64,000 nucleotides of DNA from Epilithonimonas arachidiradicis (GCF_003610695.1 NZ_RAQH01000001.1:62001-126000), one strand, 5' to 3'; positions 52,494-60,510 are shown, counted from the stretch's first letter. Program-made: numbers and translations. Notes: generated by a model from the sequence alone, not told the origin.

Positions 52494-53732
52494 ATGACTT
52501 CACAAGAATATCAGGAAGCTATAGATTGGCTCTTTGTACAGATGCCGAATTACCAGATTGACGGGGAAAAAGCATACAAGCCTGGACTCGATAACATCAG
52601 AAAGCTTTGCGATTTTTTCGGAAATCCGCAGGACAAGATCAAAACGATTCATATTGGCGGAACTAATGGAAAAGGTTCTACAAGCAATATGCTGGCTTCG
52701 GTTTTACAAGAATCTGGCTACAAAACCGGACTTTATAATTCGCCCCATTTGATTGATTTTACGGAAAGAATCAAAATCAATGGCAAAAATTGTGATAAGC
52801 ATTTTGTTTATGACTTTATCCAAAAATTGAAGTATTTACCAGAAGATATCCGTCCTTCTTTTTTTGAGTTCACAACGATTATGGCTTTCGAATATTTTTA
52901 TCAGCAACAAGTTGATTTTGCCATTATTGAAGTCGGTTTGGGCGGAAGATTGGATTCAACCAATATTGTTAAGCCTTTAGTTTCAGCTATTACCAATGTT
53001 CAGCTTGACCACCAAAATATTCTAGGTGATACGATTGTAGAAATTGCAAGAGAAAAAGCGGGAATTGTCAAGGAAAAGACTGCGATAATTTCTGGAGATG
53101 AAAATCCTGTTGTAAATGAAATTATCCGTCAAAAAGCAACTGATGTCACAGCTGATTTCATTGATGCTACAGAAATTAAAACTGATTTAATCTCAGATTT
53201 AAAGGGTAATTATCAAAAGAAAAATATCCGGGTGGTTTTAGCTCTGGTTAATGAATTGAAAAAGCAAGATTTGGAAATCAGTGATAAACATTTAAAACTG
53301 GGGCTTTTGAATGTTCATCAAAATACAAACTTCATTGGACGGTGGTTCGAATTTTCAAAAGAACCTTTAACCATTTGTGATACAGGACACAATCAAGCCG
53401 GATTGGAAGAAGTTTTCAATCAATTAAAAGATTACCCTCAACAAAAGCATATTATTCTTGGTTTTGTGAATGATAAAAAAATTGATGATGTGATTCCAAT
53501 GCTGCCTTCGGAAGCTCGATTCTACTTTGTAAAACCAAGCGTTAGCAGAGGAAGACATCCGGAAGATTATGAAGAATTACTAAAAAAGTCTAACTTGAAT
53601 TATAAAATTTTTGATTCTGTTCAGGAAGGCTATCTTGCTGCAAAACAGAATTGTAAAGATGACGAAATGATTTTTGTTGGTGGAAGTAACTTTGTAGTGG
53701 GAGATTTTTTAGAAAAAAATTTGCTGATATAG
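52494..53732 (+). CDS. folC: folylpolyglutamate synthase/dihydrofolate synthase
   Basis: A 412-residue Mur-ligase-fold enzyme that adds glutamate to dihydropteroate and to folates. The P-loop is HIGGTNGKGSTSNML near residue 45; the dihydropteroate-binding LYNSPHLIDFTERIKING segment, the FAIIEVGLGGRLDSTN motif and the REKAGIVKEKT segment follow in order, and the C-terminal Rossmann domain has ICDTGHNQAG. Length is normal. It lies at the end of the TonB/ExbB run but has its own promoter element. Confidence 0.96.
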   Translation: MTSQEYQEAIDWLFVQMPNYQIDGEKAYKPGLDNIRKLCDFFGNPQDKIKTIHIGGTNGKGSTSNMLASVLQESGYKTGLYNSPHLIDFTERIKINGKNCDKHFVYDFIQKLKYLPEDIRPSFFEFTTIMAFEYFYQQQVDFAIIEVGLGGRLDSTNIVKPLVSAITNVQLDHQNILGDTIVEIAREKAGIVKEKTAIISGDENPVVNEIIRQKATDVTADFIDATEIKTDLISDLKGNYQKKNIRVVLALVNELKKQDLEISDKHLKLGLLNVHQNTNFIGRWFEFSKEPLTICDTGHNQAGLEEVFNQLKDYPQQKHIILGFVNDKKIDDVIPMLPSEARFYFVKPSVSRGRHPEDYEELLKKSNLNYKIFDSVQEGYLAAKQNCKDDEMIFVGGSNFVVGDFLEKNLLI

Positions 53733-53750
53733 TAATAAATTGTATATTTG
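53720..53750 (+). promoter_or_regulatory. tRNA-Val promoter, TTTG-N19-TATATTTG
   Basis: The clearest Bacteroidota promoter in the window: TTTG at 53720-53723, exactly 19 bp, then TATATTTG at 53743-53750. It overlaps the 3' end of folC and lies 24 bp before the first tRNA. Confidence 0.8.
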
Positions 53751-53773
53751 CACCACTCTAAAAGAGAATTAGA

Positions 53774-53848
53774 GGGTTCTTAGCTCAGTTGGTTCAGAGC
53801 ATCTGGTTTACACCCAGAGGGTCGGGGGTTCGAATCCCTCAGGACCCA
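53774..53848 (+). tRNA. tRNA-Val (anticodon TAC), copy 1
   Basis: A 75-nt cloverleaf: acceptor GGGTTCT / AGGACCC, D arm, anticodon arm CTGG-TTTACAC-CCAG with anticodon TAC, and T arm with GGTTCGAATCC. CCA is not encoded. It is identical to the copy at 53881. Confidence 0.97.
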
Positions 53849-53880
53849 CAAAAAAGGAACGAAACCTTTTCAAAAAATTC

Positions 53881-53955
53881 GGGTTCTTAGCTCAGTTGGT
53901 TCAGAGCATCTGGTTTACACCCAGAGGGTCGGGGGTTCGAATCCCTCAGGACCCA
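53881..53955 (+). tRNA. tRNA-Val (anticodon TAC), copy 2
   Basis: A second, identical 75-nt tRNA-Val gene, 32 bp after the first and presumably in the same transcript. It is the last core gene before the accessory region, a common place for integration. Confidence 0.97.
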
Positions 53956-53980
53956 CAACTATTAAAACAAAATAGTGCAA

Positions 53981-54014
53981 AATGCTGTAAAACATACGTT
54001 TTACAGCATTTTTT
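53981..54014 (+). terminator. terminator of the tRNA-Val pair
   Basis: A 13-bp perfect stem (AATGCTGTAAAAC / GTTTTACAGCATT) with an ATAC loop, followed by TTTT. Confidence 0.88.
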
Positions 54015-54058
54015 GTTTCTACATCTGTTCAAAATACATTAAAAGTTCACATTATGAA

Positions 54059-54213
54059 AGTGACCTATTCGGTGACCGATTTAAGTCAGCTGTAACAGGT
54101 CACTGAAAAAATTTGAAGACGTTTTGATATTCAATGGCAAAAATCAAACACTTCTAGTAGCGTTCTTAGTGACCTCACCAGTGACCTTAAAAATAAAAAT
54201 TAATTAGGTCACT
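54059..54213. repeat. clustered RGTGACC repeats, possible integrase arm sites
   Basis: Six RGTGACC motifs: direct at 54059, 54071, 54168 and 54180, and reversed (GGTCACT) at 54098 and 54207. The spacing 12 then 27 bp is the same in both triplets, which are offset by 109 bp. The block lies between the tRNA pair and the integrase remnant; nothing else is seen in 54015-54312. Confidence 0.7.
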
Positions 54214-54312
54214 GGAAATTTAAAGAAATCCTTTATAAAAGCCAGTTCATAAACTGAAGATCTTGCAAAAGGATTGACTCAAGATTAATTTTAAACTTTA
54301 AATACTAAGAAA

Positions 54313-55044
54313 ATGAACAAGACTTTTAATTTACTTTTCTATGGTTAAGAAATCAAAAGAAAATTCAGTAGGCGAATCTCCAATTTACTTACGCATCACA
54401 ATTGACGGTAAAATATGTGAATTGTCAACGAAAAGAACTATTATCCCTTCGAAGTGGAATTCCGTATCCCAGAAGGTTACTAAATCTTCGGAAGAAAGCA
54501 AATCTATAAACTTTTACCTAAAATCTTTTGAACAAAGGGTTTACGACATTTATCATCAAATGATAAGAGACAAAGAAACTCCGACTTGTCAGGATTAAAA
54601 AAATAAGCTCATAGGAAATGAAATCTGTACCAGGATGTTAGTTCCTATTTTTCAAGATCATAATGATAGAATGAAAAAATTAATTGGAAAGGAATATGCT
54701 GATGGAACAATGGAACGTTATAAAATAACATTGAAGCATATCAGTGAATTTTTAATGTGGAAATATAACGTTTCGGACATTGATATTTTAAAAATTGACT
54801 TAGCTTTTTAAATGATTTGAGTTGAACTCAAATCTAGTTAAGAACTGAAAAATCTTGCAGTAATAACACAGCAATTAAATACGTAAAAAAGAACTTTGGT
54901 AAAATTATCAGAATGTGCCTCGATAATGGGTGGATGCAAAAAATCCTTTTCAAAATTATAAGTCTTCCTTTGATGAAGTAACCAGAACCTATTTAACTGA
55001 GGAGGAAATTGAAAGACTTTTTAATAAAGATTTTAAAAACGAGC
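54313..55044 (+). pseudogene. tyrosine integrase remnant, frameshifted and truncated
   Basis: The gene starts MNKTFNLLFY and hits a stop because of one extra G near 54343; the next frame carries on as VKKSKENSVGESPIYLRITI, the Arm DNA-binding domain of Bacteroidota site-specific integrases. After a stop at 54598, further pieces in other frames match the SAM-like domain (FQDHNDRMKKLIGKEYADG, then TLKHISEF) and the start of the catalytic domain (RMCLDNGWMQK, TRTYLTEEEIERLF). The IS3 element cuts it before any R-H-R-Y residues of the active site. It is non-functional and points to a former mobile element at tRNA-Val. Confidence 0.85.
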
Positions 55045-55115
55045 TGTAAGTCTCCCTAAAAACTGGACATTTTATAACCCTATTATTAATGATAAAAAAC
55101 AATTAATTTTAGGCT

Positions 55116-55385
55116 ATGAGAACGAGCAAATTTACAGACAGCCAGATATTGGCAATTTTAAAGGAATACGAATCAGGACAAACAGCGAAGGAATTGTCCC
55201 GAAAATATGGTTTCCATTATCAGACTTTGCACGATTGGAAAAAGAAATTTGGTGGGATAACTTCGACAAAAGAACTACAGAAAATCAAGGAACTGGAATC
55301 TGAGAACAATCGTTTGAAGAAGATGTTTGCCAACCTTTGTTTGGAACATGAAGCACTGAAAGACGTACTCTCAAAAAAGTGGTGA
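55116..55385 (+). CDS. IS3-family transposase OrfA
   Basis: An 89-residue protein with a helix-turn-helix (DSQILAILKEYESGQTAKEL, SRKYGFHYQTLHDWKKKF) and a C-terminal leucine-zipper-like helix (LQKIKELESENNRLKKMFANL), the normal OrfA layout. It recognises the terminal repeats. It ends in SKKW* just after the AAAAAAG slippery heptamer used to make the OrfAB fusion. Confidence 0.93.
   Translation: MRTSKFTDSQILAILKEYESGQTAKELSRKYGFHYQTLHDWKKKFGGITSTKELQKIKELESENNRLKKMFANLCLEHEALKDVLSKKW
55373..55379 (+). promoter_or_regulatory. A6G slippery heptamer for -1 frameshifting
   Basis: AAAAAAG in the A-AAA-AAG phase of orfA. A -1 shift enters the orfB frame, as is standard for IS3 elements. Confidence 0.75.
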
Positions 55386-56271
55386 AGCCTGCCACAAAAC
55401 GGGAAGTGGTTGCTTATCTGGTTTCAGAATATCCGATGAACATCCGGCAGGCGTGTAAATCTTTGGATTTGGAGCGAAGCAGCTATTACTATCATCCCAA
55501 AAGAAAAGATGATACGAAGGTCATTGATTGCCTGAACCAGCTTTCCGAGAAACATCCCAGCTATGGATTTAAGAAGCTGTTCATAGTCTCCGGAATCAGG
55601 GATTTGGATGGAATCACAAGAAAGTCTATAGGGTTTACAAAAAATTGGGACTGAATCTTTTGAGAAAACGCAGAAGAAGACTCGCTTCGAGAGAACGTCA
55701 AAATCTGGAAGTTCCGGGTCATTACAATGAAGTTTGGAGTATGGATTTTATGAGTGATGCGTTGTTCAATTCAAGAAGATTCCGCACGCTGAACATTATT
55801 GACGATTACAACAGAGAAGCGATTTGGATGGAAATTGGTCTTTCCATTGGGGCTATGCACATGACCGATCTATTAGAGTGGATCGTAAAAGAGAGAGGAA
55901 AGCCAAAAGCAATTCGAACTGATAATGGTCCCGAGTTTATTAGTTCTACTTTCACGAACTGGTGTCACAAGCACAGAATTGAAATCAGATACATCCAACC
56001 AGGGAAACCTGTTCAAAACGCTTTTATTGAAAGGTTCAACAGAAGTTATAGAACAGAGGTTCTGGATGCAAGGATCTTTAGTAACCTAATTGAAGTCCGT
56101 GAAATCACAGCAGAATGGCTGGAGCATTACAATAACGAAAGACCTCATGAAAGTTTAGGAAATCTATCCCCGAAACAGTATTTGTTGAAAAAGGAAAGCT
56201 CGCCAACGCAAGATTCCAACATCGAGCTTTCTCCTTTTCAACAAAGTTTTACAACACCAACAACAGAATGA
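55379..56271 (+). pseudogene. IS3-family transposase OrfB, frameshifted
   Basis: The first part reads KPATKREVVAYLVSEYPMNI, then SYGFKKLF. One missing C near 55582 (TTCATAG where TTCCATAG is expected) shifts the frame; restoring it gives FHSLRNQGFGWNHKKVYRVY and KKLGLNLLRKRRRR and joins the second part without gaps. The DDE catalytic core is intact in the second frame: WSMDFMSDAL, RTDNGPEF and the Glu of FIERFNRSYR. The copy is therefore probably inactive by a single recent lesion, unless the lesion is a sequencing error. Confidence 0.88.
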
Positions 56272-56337
56272 AATATTTTATAGTTTTACAAAACAAAATG
56301 AGGGTATAACTCTGTCCAACGTTCGGGGAGACTTACA

Positions 56338-56490
56338 CCAGTAGTTGTATTGCTTATTTGGAATAATATTTTTGTATAATTGTTCCTTATAAAATAAACT
56401 GTCAGGAATTTTCATAAAATCTTTTGGCACAATAATTTGAGAAGATCCCCACATAGATAGTAGAAAAAAACTAAAAATAAAGCTTTTCAT
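56338..56490 (-). pseudogene. exported protein cut by the IS (left copy)
   Basis: The start MKSFIFSFFLLSMWGSSQII and the following IPDSLFY and YNYW segments match the intact gene at 59125-59730. Homology ends exactly at the IS end; the apparent rest of the frame is IS sequence. About 50 of 202 residues survive. Confidence 0.85.
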
Positions 56491-56546
56491 TAGAGCTATT
56501 TTTTTAAATTCAATCATGTGTTAAATCCTGAATAATAATCTGACTT

Positions 56547-56590
56547 CGCGGATTTGTAATCCGTGACCAATTATAAATCTATCAACACAT
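56547..56590. repeat. 44-bp hairpin repeat, copy 1
   Basis: CGCGGATTTGTAATCCGTGA, then CCAATTATAAATCTATCAAC and ACAT. The CGGATT-TGT-AATCCG core is a perfect hairpin. Other copies: 57395, 59787 and 60467. Confidence 0.8.
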
Positions 56591-56610
56591 ACGCCTTTAA
56601 CACTTTGAAA

Positions 56611-57150
56611 CTACTTCTCTAAATAATCAAATGTCAAAGGAACTTTTGCACTTATACTATCTTCCAAAACTTTGTAACCTAATCTTTCTAAATTTTCAAT
56701 ATAGTTTTTACAACCGGAAGCTATCGCCGTAGATTTATTATGCACTGATTTTACTATATACGAATATCTATTTGATCTAGAAATCTTTGTAACGTCCAAA
56801 TCTGAACCACTTAGATCTCTACACAAAGTAAAATTAGCTTCAATTTGTTTATAAGGTTCCAAAATGATCAAATCTCTATTACAGTCCGCATCAGAAAATC
56901 TATAAAAATATCCTTCTGGGTACCACATTAACGGAGCTGGTCCATCATTTTCTAGATAAAATATTTTTCCAAAAAAGCCCATAGGGTCGATGATATAAGT
57001 ATCGGATGTATTATTTTTTATCAAGAATTTGCCATCGGGCGTTGGCTTATGCATCTGAATAAAATCAACATTATTACCTTTATTTAATTTAATTTGGGTT
57101 GAACAATTATTAAATAATATAATTGTCAAAATTGTTAATGTTCTTTTCAT
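56611..57150 (-). CDS. exported lipoprotein-like candidate immunity protein
   Basis: A 179-residue protein with a lipoprotein-like signal (MKRTLTILTIILFNNCSTQ; the lipobox FNNC is atypical). The mature part has VDFIQMHKPTPDGKFLI, DPMGFFGKIFYLEN and YFYRFSDADC segments and no catalytic motif. Its ATG overlaps the stop of the toxin-tip fragment at 57147 (ATGA), the tight pairing expected of toxin and immunity genes. A frameshifted paralogue is at 59851-60389. The immunity role is inferred from position, size and export signal only. Confidence 0.72.
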   Translation of the reverse strand: MKRTLTILTIILFNNCSTQIKLNKGNNVDFIQMHKPTPDGKFLIKNNTSDTYIIDPMGFFGKIFYLENDGPAPLMWYPEGYFYRFSDADCNRDLIILEPYKQIEANFTLCRDLSGSDLDVTKISRSNRYSYIVKSVHNKSTAIASGCKNYIENLERLGYKVLEDSISAKVPLTFDYLEK

Positions 57151-57394
57151 TGTCTGATCATCATGAAAAAGTTCAAAACGTTATTTATATGTGTCTGACC
57201 CACTGAAGATATAGATCCGCCCCAGCTTTTTTCTTCCAAATAAGCAGATGTTTCATTCATATCGTGGAATATACCGTTTCCTTGGTACATATTGATTACG
57301 CAATTTGTATAATGTTTAATTTCATGGACGACTACAAAACCCGCTTCATAATTCTGCATAGACAACACAGCTTGTGCAATAATAATCCCAATGT
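57147..57394 (-). pseudogene. C-terminal fragment of an RHS toxin tip, HExxH type
   Basis: About 80 codons in frame from the edge of the 44-bp repeat: DIGIIIAQAVLSMQNYEAGF, then VVVHEIKHYTN with the zinc-peptidase-like HExxH at 57312-57326, and GGSISSVGQTHINNVLNFF. There is no RHS core or proper start, only GTG at 57368. It is best read as the remaining end of a third toxin tip. A shorter copy of the same tip is at 60386-60460. Confidence 0.7.
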
Positions 57395-57438
57395 CGCGGA
57401 TTTGTAATCCGTAACTAATTATAAATCCATCAACACGT
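57395..57438. repeat. 44-bp hairpin repeat, copy 2
   Basis: CGCGGATTTGTAATCCGTAA, then CTAATTATAAATCCATCAAC and ACGT. It marks the 5' breakpoint of the toxin-tip fragment. Confidence 0.78.
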
Positions 57439-57606
57439 CTGAAACACCTGTTATGATTCTCAATATTTTAGATAGCCATTTTTCTAATTGCTCCTATTCT
57501 GGATATCTGCAATACTTTTTCAAAATCATTTTTTCTATCTTATTTTCTAAAAATAGTATTGAAATTCAATACTATTTTCATTTACCAACTTATTTGGAAC
57601 ATTACC
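57395..57606. repeat. noncoding duplicated block, left copy
   Basis: About 212 bp matching 60467-60680 at most positions, including the shared CTGTTATGATTCT, GCTCCTATTCTGGATATCTG and GAAATTCAATACTATTTT stretches. I see no gene in it; a 67-codon plus-strand frame is not supported. The rest of 57607-57707 shows nothing. Confidence 0.75.
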
Positions 57607-57707
57607 AGTTTTTTTATGTTTCGCATCATAAAGAAATAGAGAAAAAATGTAAATAGTTTGAAATATCGATATCTACAATTTTTTTATTTTACGGCTTGTT
57701 TGGCTTA

Positions 57708-58223
57708 TTAATAAATCAATTCTATTTTGTTAGATCTAGCAATAACTTGATTTTTAGATACTAGGTTAACAACCAATATATACTTATGTCCTTCTTTAAA
57801 ATTAAAATAATTTAAACTCCCGCTTGTGGATTGGTTAAATTCAAGAGCACTGTGTTTAGTCTTATCATCAATTATTTTAAAGTAAAATTCATCATCTTTA
57901 ATACTATCCATTTTTGGAATGCCATACTTCTGATAATTCAAATTTATATCACCATCAGGTAATACCGAAATATCAATTGTTTCTGGTAAAATCTTTACAT
58001 TATTGCTATAAACTTCTAAAATAAAATGGGCTGATGTGTCAGGGTATTCATCATCAAATAGCCAAAGTCTGTTATCAATCTTAGATTTCGCAATGGAGCA
58101 GTTCTTTACCTTTAACATGTTATTAAATTTATTGTAACTAATTTGCAAAAAATCTCCTGATTTATTTTTCTGCGCACTGAGTAGGCCGGATACACTTAAA
58201 AAAATCATTATAATTATTTTCAT
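57708..58223 (-). CDS. exported candidate immunity protein for the orphan tip
   Basis: A 171-residue protein with a cleavable signal peptide (MKIIIMIFLSVSGLLSAQ). The mature part is beta-rich (ISVLPDGDINLNYQKYG, SLNYFNFKEGHKYILVV), with no recognised domain. It starts 7 bp after the orphan tip gene at 58230 in the same direction, the usual toxin-then-immunity order. A periplasmic immunity protein suggests that the toxin acts in the periplasm. This role is inference from position. Confidence 0.7.
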   Translation of the reverse strand: MKIIIMIFLSVSGLLSAQKNKSGDFLQISYNKFNNMLKVKNCSIAKSKIDNRLWLFDDEYPDTSAHFILEVYSNNVKILPETIDISVLPDGDINLNYQKYGIPKMDSIKDDEFYFKIIDDKTKHSALEFNQSTSGSLNYFNFKEGHKYILVVNLVSKNQVIARSNKIELIY

Positions 58224-58229
58224 TTCTAA

Positions 58230-59024
58230 TTAAAATTTAAATTGAGAAAGTATGTAAGCGTTGTTATACTCTTCATAAAAATTGTTGTATAGTAAACTTG
58301 GCGTATGCTTCATGTTCCATTGATAAGCATTTGATTCAGTCCAGTAGCCTGAATTTTTTCTCGCTGCAGCATCGCTATAACCTTTTGACCTGAATAGATT
58401 ATAAATATCAAGTCTCGCACCACTTACTGTATCAATAGCATGAATTAATTCATGTCCAATTTGTCCATATAGTTTGTAATAGCTTTTCTCTGTATTTCCA
58501 TTTATTCTTATAGATGATACACTCTTTCCTTGAATATTAGAATATGTTACCGCTCCTGTTCCATAGCTTATGGATTTATCATAAACAATGTTAGGTGAAC
58601 CAGCTTCGCCATTCAGCGATGCAAGGGTTTTCGTTTGCAACAATTGGTCAATCGAAGAGCAATCGTTCGGTGCTATTGCATCTGGATCCAAACCTACATC
58701 TCTTATTTCTTGCCTTGATCTAGCAGTACTCTCAAATTCCTCACTAAAGGTATGTGCTAAATGATTTAACCCACTAGTAACAAGTCCCTGTCTAAATCCA
58801 TCAATAAACTTACCACCAGCAATTGTACTTGAAAGTCCACCGGTCAATCCGCCAGATGTCAGCATAATTGCTTTGAAGAGCCCAGGATTTCTTGTTATGA
58901 GGTTACTTATCTCTGGCATTGCCATTGGCATCCCACCAATATTTGTCATACTCATCCCTTCTAGCCTTGCTCCAGATTCTCCTATCCCCTGTATTCCGGA
59001 TGAAACCAGAGAAGACATTATCAT
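58230..59024 (-). CDS. orphan RHS C-terminal toxin module, HExxH type
   Basis: A 264-residue frame. Residues 3-93 match the pre-tip region of the main RHS protein (78 of 91 identical by eye), from MSSLVSSGIQGIGESGARLE to the LNHLAHTF boundary. After that the sequences part: this tip carries GQIGHELIHAIDTVSG with HExxH at 58440-58454. Upstream the match to the parent (KF, then SDFL versus SGFL) continues a few codons past an in-frame TAA, so the RHS core is gone. This is the layout of orphan rhs-CT modules, a reservoir for tip exchange. The ATG may not be used. Confidence 0.85.
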   Translation of the reverse strand: MIMSSLVSSGIQGIGESGARLEGMSMTNIGGMPMAMPEISNLITRNPGLFKAIMLTSGGLTGGLSSTIAGGKFIDGFRQGLVTSGLNHLAHTFSEEFESTARSRQEIRDVGLDPDAIAPNDCSSIDQLLQTKTLASLNGEAGSPNIVYDKSISYGTGAVTYSNIQGKSVSSIRINGNTEKSYYKLYGQIGHELIHAIDTVSGARLDIYNLFRSKGYSDAAARKNSGYWTESNAYQWNMKHTPSLLYNNFYEEYNNAYILSQFKF

Positions 59025-59124
59025 ACATAAGAAGTCGCTTTAAAATTTATTATCAGTCTTACTTCATTAAAATAGTATTGATACTAAATGCTATTATTTA
59101 CCTTATTTAACCAACTATTATCTT

Positions 59125-59730
59125 TTAAGAGGTATAACAATCATTTTTTTTATAATATATTCCTTTACTTTCTTTCTCCAATTCTCCTGTTTTCCTATTT
59201 ATTTTTACAAAAAAAGCTTCACGACTAATCGGACAACTTTCAAATTTGGCAAGATACAGATAAATAAAATCTTTCTCTATTTTATATGAACCACCAAGAG
59301 AATTTTTATCATCAAACCATAAATTATACGTTCTAGCAATCAATAATGCCTCTGGCAAATTATTAATAAATCCTATAAAATTTCTTAATTCTTTTCCATC
59401 AGTAAAATATTTCACCTCCTTATTTTGATACGCAATAATATATGTAAAACATCCATCAGGGTGGCATTCTTCAAAAAAACCATTATTAGGTGAAAAGCTT
59501 TCCAAGTAATTCCAATTTTTACTTTTTGTACTTTCATAAATTAATTCAGTAGTTAGTGAGTCATCTTTGCGAACAACTTTCCAATAGCTATAATTATGGT
59601 TAGGGCGTATATATTTATATAGATTATCCCTGAAATATAAGCTATCAGGAATTTTCTTAAAATCCTCATCAATAATTTGAGAAGATCCCCATATAGATAG
59701 TAGAAAAAAACTAAAAATAAAGCTTTTCAT
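59125..59730 (-). CDS. exported protein of unknown function in the toxin array
   Basis: A protein of about 201 residues. The start is placed at MKSFIFSFFLLSIWG, giving a signal peptide cleaved near GSSQ; an upstream ATG at 59757 would add nine polar residues. The mature part has KIPDSLYFRDNLYKYIRP, CHPDGCFTYIIAYQNKEV and FESCPISREAFFV segments and four to five cysteines. It is the intact version of the gene cut by the IS at 56338. It may be an immunity or accessory protein of the array. I do not recognise the family. Confidence 0.7.
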   Translation of the reverse strand: MKSFIFSFFLLSIWGSSQIIDEDFKKIPDSLYFRDNLYKYIRPNHNYSYWKVVRKDDSLTTELIYESTKSKNWNYLESFSPNNGFFEECHPDGCFTYIIAYQNKEVKYFTDGKELRNFIGFINNLPEALLIARTYNLWFDDKNSLGGSYKIEKDFIYLYLAKFESCPISREAFFVKINRKTGELEKESKGIYYKKNDCYTS

Positions 59731-59786
59731 TAGAGTTATTTTTTTAAATTCAACCATGTGTTAAATCCTGAATAATAATCTGACTT

Positions 59787-59830
59787 CGCGGATTTGTAAT
59801 CCGTGACCAATTATAAATCTATCAACACAT
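59787..59830. repeat. 44-bp hairpin repeat, copy 3
   Basis: Identical to copy 1 (56547-56590) over the whole 44 bp, and in the same place relative to the duplicated genes. Confidence 0.8.
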
Positions 59831-59850
59831 ACGCCTTTAACACTTTGAAA

Positions 59851-60389
59851 CTACTTCTCTAAATAATCAAATGTCAAAGGAACTTTTGCACTTATACTAT
59901 CTTCCAAAACTTTGTAACCTTTTTTTTCTAAATTCTCAATATAGTTTTTACAGCCGGATGCTGTTGCTGTAGATTTATTATGCACAGATTTTACTATATA
60001 AGAATATTTATTAGACTTAGAAATTTTGTAATATCGATGCCTAAACCGCTAAGATCTCTGCACAATGTAAAATTAGCCTCAATCTGCTGATACGGTTCCA
60101 AAATGATCAAATCACTTTTACAATCCGCATCAGAAAATCTATAAAAATATCCCTCAGGGTAAAGCATTAATGAGGCAGGTTTATCATTTTCTAAGTATAT
60201 TGTCTTTCCAAAAAATCCCATTGGATCTACAATGTAGGTATCAGAAGTTTTATTTCTTATTAGGAACTTGCCATCTGATAATGACGGTTGCATCTCAATA
60301 AAATCAACATTTCTACCCTTATTTAATTTGATTTGGGTTGAGCAATTATTAAATAACATAATTGTCAAAATTATTAATGTCCTTTTCAT
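59851..60389 (-). pseudogene. frameshifted paralogue of the 56611 immunity candidate
   Basis: The 5' part reads MKRTLIILTIMLFNNCSTQ, DPMGFFGKTIYLEN and YFYRFSDADC, close to the gene at 56611. One missing A near 60027 (ACAAAATTT where ACAAAAATTT is needed) ends the frame early at about residue 131. The 3' part still encodes YSYIVKSVHNKSTA, ASGCKNYIENLEKKGYKVLE and the same C-terminus in the shifted frame. It is a recent pseudogene or a sequencing error. It overlaps the toxin-tip remnant stop at 60386 (ATGA), as in the other copy. Confidence 0.85.
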
Positions 60390-60460
60390 TGTCTTATCAA
60401 AGTAAAAAAGTTCAAAACGTTGTTTACATACGCCTGTCCTACTGAAGAAATTGTTCCACC
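60386..60460 (-). pseudogene. short remnant of the third toxin tip (right copy)
   Basis: Twenty-four codons plus stop: GGTISSVGQAYVNNVLNFFT, then LIRQ. It matches the end of the tip at 57147. The rest of that tip, including its HExxH, is missing, and the break lies right next to the 44-bp repeat at 60467. Confidence 0.72.
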
Positions 60461-60466
60461 CGATGT

Positions 60467-60510
60467 CGCTGATTTGTAATCCGTGACTAATTGTAAATCC
60501 ATCGACACGT
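60467..60510. repeat. 44-bp hairpin repeat, copy 4
   Basis: CGCTGATTTGTAATCCGTGA, then CTAATTGTAAATCCATCGAC and ACGT; the most diverged copy. It is followed to 60680 by the duplicated noncoding block also found at 57395-57606. Confidence 0.75.

Larger units (their letters stand above)
55045..56337 (+). mobile_element. IS3-family insertion sequence, 1293 bp
   Basis: The terminal inverted repeats are TGTAAGTCTCCCTAAAAACT at the left and the reverse complement TGTAAGTCTCCCCGAACGTT at the right, both continuing into GGACA. It encodes OrfA and a frameshifted OrfB with an A6G slippery site. Flanks GAGC (left) and CCAG (right) do not match, so there is no target-site duplication. The left end cuts an integrase and the right end cuts an exported-protein gene. 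Confidence 0.9.

Noticed and set aside
53774-53955. Tandem tRNA-Val genes as attL/attR of an excised element
   Set aside because: The two copies are full length and only 32 bp apart, so they cannot flank an element; integration usually duplicates only a 3' end.
54059-54213. CRISPR array
   Set aside because: The repeats are only 7 bp, occur in both orientations and have unequal spacing. No CRISPR array or cas gene was seen anywhere in the window.
57453-57656. 67-codon plus-strand frame in the duplicated noncoding block
   Set aside because: The frame is not kept in the second copy of the block (60530-60680), so it is unlikely to be coding.
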